Positions 4,335-7,672 of a DNA stretch of 7,672 bases are shown piece after piece (within the stretch, counting starts at the first letter, position 1; each line of letters starts with the position of its first letter). A program made the position numbers and the translations under genes. The notes under the pieces are model-generated. The model worked only from the letters and a program-made list of their open reading frames with translations, was not told the DNA's origin and made no database searches. Origin of the DNA: CAYNLG01 sp964397995 (GTDB lineage Bacteria; Planctomycetota; Phycisphaerae; FEN-1346); the NCBI GenBank assembly GCA_964397995.1, contig CAYNLG010000118.1, positions 1-7,672 on the forward strand. Reading direction: 5' to 3'.

Positions 4335-7300
4335 ATTTGCCGCATTCCATGCCTGGTTGCTGCACTGCTGCTCTCGTCCGGTCTCATGGTCCCGACTGCT
4401 CACGGGGAAGTCGCCTTCGAGGGCATCGGGTGGCTGCCTCCTGGTCCAGATTACGAACCCTGGTCCAGCACCTACGCCGTCTCGGCCGATGGCAACACGG
4501 CAACCGGAAGTAGCCTTGTCAGCGGATGGTACTACGCCTACCGCTGGACGGCCGAAGGTGGCATGATGGAGCTTGAGGATCACTTTGCCGACCAGTCGTG
4601 CTATGCGGAGGGCATATCGGGCGATGGTGCCTACGTTGTAGGGAATGCCTACAATCCCTTGTGGAGCAGTAAAACCGCCTGTGTCTGGGGAACCAGCGGC
4701 ACGCCGATCCGCTACTTCGTCTGGCCTGGAACAGACATGGCAGGAGGAAATGCATATGACGCTTCTTTCGACGGGTCGGCCATCGTGGGGAGCGCTACCT
4801 ACAGTGACCCAAGCAGTGGCAACTCCATAGGCAACGCGTTCATCTGGACCCAGAGCGGGGGTATGCAACGGATCGCGGGTCTGACGGGCGGGACCACGAC
4901 GTCTGACTGCGCTAGACACGCGTATGCCGTATCCGATGACGGCACCGTGGTGGTGGGTTATACCCTTAACGCGGCCGAGAAAAATGAGGCATACCGGTGG
5001 GAGAATGGCAGTACGGTGGGATTGGGCTTCCTTGACGGTGGCCATGGCAGCGAGGCCTACGGCGTGTCGCCTGACGGCTCCGCCGTGGTCGGTTGGAGTG
5101 CCAGCGAGCTGTCGCGCGGCGAGGCGTTCTACTGGACCGAAGCGACGGGCATGGTTGGTCTCGGGGCGTGGGGTGGGATGAGTCGTCCCTTTGCGGTGGG
5201 CGGTGACAACGCGACGGTTGTGGGGGGAGACGTCGGAGGCAATGCACCGGCTTTCGTTTGGCATGAATCCACAGGGATGCAGGACCTGCGGATGCTGCTA
5301 GAGGCCTCGGGCCTCGACATGGCGGGCTGGTCGCTGATTCACGCGAGGGACATTGCCAACGATGGCACCATCGTTGGCTTGGGTACGAACCCGGCGGGCA
5401 ACCGGGAGGGCTGGCGCATCACCGGCTTGGACATGCGGGAGGTGACCGGTGGGAACGACCTGACTATCGGGGGCCCGACCGTGGAGGTGAAGGGCTCGCC
5501 CGACTTCTACTCGACGAGCGCGTCGGCCTCGCTGGATGTCGCGGACCTCCTCTCCGCATTGCTAGACGGAGCCGCCAGCGTCCGGACGGCGGCGGGTGGC
5601 GGGAACGAGCAACCCGGGGACCTCACTGTCAACGTGCCCCTCGACTACGACGGGACCGGTACAAAGAGATTGACGCTGCGGGCCACCAACGACCTGACCC
5701 TCAACGGCCGCGTCTACGACAGCAACCCGGGTGGCGACGCCGTGGCGCTCACACTGGTTGCCGACAACGCCATGACGGCGATGTGGACCCCAGTGGGCGG
5801 TGGCAACGTGGACATCAATGCCGCCCTCCAGATGGGGGGTGGCGATCTCAGCACAAGTGGGGTGGATTTCGACAACACCGGCGGCGCGATCGAGACCACG
5901 GGGCACGCGACGTTCGACCACTCGGGGACGGTGCTCTTTGGGGCCGACGTCAGTGCGGGCTCCATGCGGCTGGCCAGTGCGGTCTCGGTCTGCGTAGGCG
6001 ATGGTGTCTCGGTGACAGCCGACACCGTTCAGTTTGGGGACGTGGGGGCACTGCAGTTGGCGCAGGGGGCGGTCCTCGCGGCCCAGACGATGGACCTGAA
6101 CGGCGTCGGCGCCTGGCAACTCCACGGGGGCCGGGTGACGGTCTCGGACGGCCCGGCCGTGCGCGTGCGGGGGGCGATGCAGGACCACGGGGTCCTCGAT
6201 GCGCCCGTGGTTGGCGAAGCCGGCTCGGCCATCACCGCGAGCGGCGCCCTGGAGCTTGGGGACGCCTCCAAGCTGAACGGTTTCCGCACAGACGGTGAAC
6301 TCCATGTGGGAGATCAGACGGTCACGCTCAAGAGCCTCGGGTTCTCCGGGCTCGGAGGGCTGACGACCCTCGCCGGGGGCACGCTGCGAGCCGCCCGGGG
6401 CGTCGCGATGGAAGCGGCCGACGGCTTGATCGGGTACGGCACGCTCGATGGTCCCGTCTCAGCCGGCACCGGTTCGACGCTGGTTGTGCAGGGGGGAGAC
6501 CTTCAGGTGGGGGATGCCTCGGCGCTCGATGGGTTCTTCTCCGATGGACGTCTCTTTACCGGACCGCACACGCTGTCCGTACTGGACGCCAACGAAGTGG
6601 TTCTCGGGTCTCTGACAGAGCTGGGAGACGGGGTCACGGGGGGGACGCTCACGGCCGGCGCGGCTGACCCCGAAGATGCCCACGCCCACTTCCTCCTGGA
6701 GCAGGGAAAGAACCTGGTAGGCCGTGGTCAGGTCAATGGTCACGTCAAGAACCACGGCCACGTCGTCGGCGATGGGCCGGCCGTGTCCGAACGGCTCATC
6801 TTTGGCGCTGACTGGACCGTGACTGGCAAGGGGACGTTCGAGAACACGCTGATCCTGGGAACCTTCGCGCCGGGGGAGAGTCCGGCCATCTCCGACGGTA
6901 CGAACCAGGGCTTCGGCGGCACCGTCCAGATCGAACTGGGGGGCCTGCTGCCCGGCTTCGGTGACGACAACCACGACCAGATCAACGATGCGGGCACGAT
7001 CCTGCTTGTCGGGGAACCGACGTTGGCGGTTGCGTCTTGGAACCAGTTCGTGCCGGCGGTCGGGGACGAGTTCGTGGTGATGACCTGGGCGTCCGGGCTG
7101 GACGGGGTGTTCGGGGACGTGTCGGTGGATTCCTGGTTCACGGGCCTCGGCATCTCGTTTGAGCTTCGGTACGGCGACGTGGCGGGGCCAGGGAGCCTGA
7201 CGCTGGAGGCCGTGCCCGAACCCGCCACGCTCGTCCTCCTGGCCGTGGGCGGGCTCGGCCTCGCGATGAGAAGGCGACGCGGCGGGCGGCCGCTCATGCT

Positions 7301-7628
7301 ATTGCTGATACTCGCCTGCCTGATGGGTCTCCCGGCTATGGCCCAGGCGGAAGTGACCGTCGAAACCGTTCCAGTGGGTAACTTGGGCAACCCCGGCGAA
7401 TGGTCGGGCGAGAGTTACGGCGGCGCGGGCCCGGACCGCATCTGCGGGGGCGTGGACTACCAGTACCGCATCGGTAAGTACGAAGTGACGGCCGGCCAGT
7501 ACTGTGCATTCTTGAACGCCGTGGCCCAAGCGGATCCAAACGGGTTATATGATCCGAATATGGAACAGGGGTACGAAGACACGGGAGGGGTCATTCGGGA
7601 GGGAACACCCGGTACATATGGTTCATGA
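4332..7628 (+). CDS. Secreted HAF-repeat/PEP-CTERM surface protein, fused in frame to a formylglycine-generating-enzyme-like N-terminus
   Basis: The frame encodes 1098 residues. Residues 1-25 are a signal peptide (MICRIPCLVAALLLSSGLMV, ending AHG|E). Residues ~48-365 carry about seven HAF-type repeats of ~40-50 residues built around motifs such as YAVSADG, YAVSDDGTVVVG, YGVSPDGSAVVGW and DIANDGTIVG, each followed by an aromatic 'AFxW' strand; these probably form a propeller-like fold. Residues ~366-960 are Gly/Asp/Val-rich beta-repeat passenger, with 'FAPGESPAISDG' near the end as in many planctomycete surface proteins. VPEPAT (961-966), a hydrophobic helix to ~978 and Arg980-983 form a PEP-CTERM signal for exosortase-dependent anchoring. 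A normal protein would end here. Instead the frame continues through a second signal peptide (~979-1005) into ~93 residues of another secreted protein. The mature role is unknown; envelope or extracellular structure is likely. Confidence 0.88.
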   Translation: MICRIPCLVAALLLSSGLMVPTAHGEVAFEGIGWLPPGPDYEPWSSTYAVSADGNTATGSSLVSGWYYAYRWTAEGGMMELEDHFADQSCYAEGISGDGAYVVGNAYNPLWSSKTACVWGTSGTPIRYFVWPGTDMAGGNAYDASFDGSAIVGSATYSDPSSGNSIGNAFIWTQSGGMQRIAGLTGGTTTSDCARHAYAVSDDGTVVVGYTLNAAEKNEAYRWENGSTVGLGFLDGGHGSEAYGVSPDGSAVVGWSASELSRGEAFYWTEATGMVGLGAWGGMSRPFAVGGDNATVVGGDVGGNAPAFVWHESTGMQDLRMLLEASGLDMAGWSLIHARDIANDGTIVGLGTNPAGNREGWRITGLDMREVTGGNDLTIGGPTVEVKGSPDFYSTSASASLDVADLLSALLDGAASVRTAAGGGNEQPGDLTVNVPLDYDGTGTKRLTLRATNDLTLNGRVYDSNPGGDAVALTLVADNAMTAMWTPVGGGNVDINAALQMGGGDLSTSGVDFDNTGGAIETTGHATFDHSGTVLFGADVSAGSMRLASAVSVCVGDGVSVTADTVQFGDVGALQLAQGAVLAAQTMDLNGVGAWQLHGGRVTVSDGPAVRVRGAMQDHGVLDAPVVGEAGSAITASGALELGDASKLNGFRTDGELHVGDQTVTLKSLGFSGLGGLTTLAGGTLRAARGVAMEAADGLIGYGTLDGPVSAGTGSTLVVQGGDLQVGDASALDGFFSDGRLFTGPHTLSVLDANEVVLGSLTELGDGVTGGTLTAGAADPEDAHAHFLLEQGKNLVGRGQVNGHVKNHGHVVGDGPAVSERLIFGADWTVTGKGTFENTLILGTFAPGESPAISDGTNQGFGGTVQIELGGLLPGFGDDNHDQINDAGTILLVGEPTLAVASWNQFVPAVGDEFVVMTWASGLDGVFGDVSVDSWFTGLGISFELRYGDVAGPGSLTLEAVPEPATLVLLAVGGLGLAMRRRRGGRPLMLLLILACLMGLPAMAQAEVTVETVPVGNLGNPGEWSGESYGGAGPDRICGGVDYQYRIGKYEVTAGQYCAFLNAVAQADPNGLYDPNMEQGYEDTGGVIREGTPGTYGS
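4473..5430 (+). repeat. HAF-type repeat domain (protein-level tandem repeats)
   Basis: About seven divergent units share the pattern aromatic/Ala-x-VS-x-DG-x-x-V-V-G followed ~15-20 residues later by A-[FY]-x-W and a Gly-rich turn such as LGFLDGG or LGAWGG. DNA identity between units is low, so these are old repeats rather than recent duplications. HAF repeats are known from extracellular bacterial proteins. Their binding function is not established. Confidence 0.8.
6258..6761 (+). repeat. Two 84-residue tandem units in the beta-rich passenger
   Basis: GDASKLNGF at residue 643 and GDASALDGF at residue 727 are exactly 84 residues (252 bp) apart, and similar positions follow: T/S-DG-x-L, a GGTL block, then L-x-G-x-G-x-[LV]-[DN]-G-x-V. 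The lead-in also repeats, with GVLDAPV before the first unit and GTLDGPV before the second, and GQVNGHV closing the second. The units are diverged at the DNA level. They read as stacked beta-solenoid modules. Confidence 0.6.
7212..7277 (+). other. PEP-CTERM sorting signal
   Basis: VPEPATLVLLAVGGLGLA is followed by a Met and four Arg: the PEP motif, a single hydrophobic helix and a basic stop-transfer stretch. In this family an exosortase cuts and anchors the protein, and the signal is normally at the extreme C-terminus. Here 115 more residues follow without a stop. Confidence 0.9.
7266..7628 (+). pseudogene. Broken secreted formylglycine-generating-enzyme-like gene, in frame with the upstream gene
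   Basis: Read from ATG 7266, or ATG 7296, this segment is a self-contained secreted protein start. It has basic RRRR, the hydrophobic core LMLLLILACLMGLPAMA and a cleavage site AQA|EV. About 90 residues follow with the opening of the sulfatase-modifying-factor/FGE fold as seen in planctomycete proteins: VETVPVGNLGNPGEWSG, then YQYRIGKYEVTAGQYCAFLN. FGE-type domains normally run 200-300 residues and carry their key residues in the C-terminal half. Here the frame ends after GTPGTYGS at a TGA (7626-7628), and neither other + strand frame to 7672 resumes a recognisable FGE sequence. So this is an N-terminal fragment, cut by a frameshift, insertion or deletion. The Arg stretch serves at once as the PEP-CTERM tail and as the signal-peptide n-region. 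No strong ribosome site precedes either ATG. Confidence 0.55.
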
Positions 7629-7672
7629 CCCAACACCGGGGAATGCCTGTCGGATTTTGAGGAAGAAGTAGT
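7629..7672. other. Unassigned end of window
   Basis: These 44 bases follow the stop of the fused frame. No continuation of the FGE-like domain, hairpin or recognisable element terminus could be supported. It may be the start of an inserted sequence or a downstream intergenic region. Confidence 0.3.

Noticed and set aside
4197..5264. 355-residue - strand frame opposite the HAF domain, and similar long antisense frames opposite 5562-6974
   Set aside because: These are antisense shadows of a strongly supported + strand protein with signal peptide and repeats. High GC at third positions keeps the antisense frames open.
4967..5450. Possible autotransporter translocator in the large protein
   Set aside because: There is no C-terminal beta-barrel. 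The C-terminal anchor is a PEP-CTERM signal, which indicates exosortase processing instead.

Overview
The window looks like a high-GC Planctomycetota chromosome (roughly two-thirds G+C by eye). The evidence is a PEP-CTERM surface protein with HAF repeats, the start of a secreted formylglycine-generating-enzyme-like domain typical of this phylum, and a tyrosine recombinase with the 'GGLRCPSE…SPKTEHH…QNLR…GNS…KHYLQVT' signature that I associate with planctomycete integrases. That assignment rests on recalled family resemblance, not on a search.

Layout. Positions 1-73 hold a complete tRNA-Glu(CTC) on the + strand. Against its 3' end, all on the - strand and read towards the tRNA, lies a compact integration module. 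In transcription order it runs: an uncharacterised protein with a C-terminal helix-turn-helix-like domain (3966-2983); a 270-bp gap carrying a near-perfect palindrome and a 12-bp-phased repeat array (2834-2930); a 70-residue excisionase/AlpA-like protein (2713-2501); an uncharacterised protein with a winged-helix-like segment (2415-1609); a 72-residue Cro/XRE-like regulator (1577-1359); and a tRNA-targeting integrase (1355-36) whose last codons lie inside the antisense of the tRNA. This is the end of an integrative element inserted at tRNA-Glu. The other att copy is not in the window, so the element's size and cargo are unknown.

The right half is divergent. A strong sigma70-type promoter (4096-4124) and a ~200-nt leader with a long hairpin precede one + strand open frame (4332-7628). 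It encodes a signal peptide, about seven HAF repeats, a long beta-rich passenger and a PEP-CTERM sorting signal. The frame then runs without a stop into a second signal peptide and the first ~100 residues of a formylglycine-generating-enzyme-like domain, and ends at 7628. This appears to be two secreted-protein genes joined in frame, the second one broken.

How the parts work together (inference). The small DNA-binding proteins and repeat array probably control integrase expression and directionality. Two genes in the module have matching promoters that place the predicted +1 exactly on the start ATG, so both are predicted leaderless mRNAs. I found no defence, toxin or metabolic cargo. The points most worth checking are the in-frame fusion, the leaderless promoter pair, the phased repeat array and the integrase/tRNA overlap.
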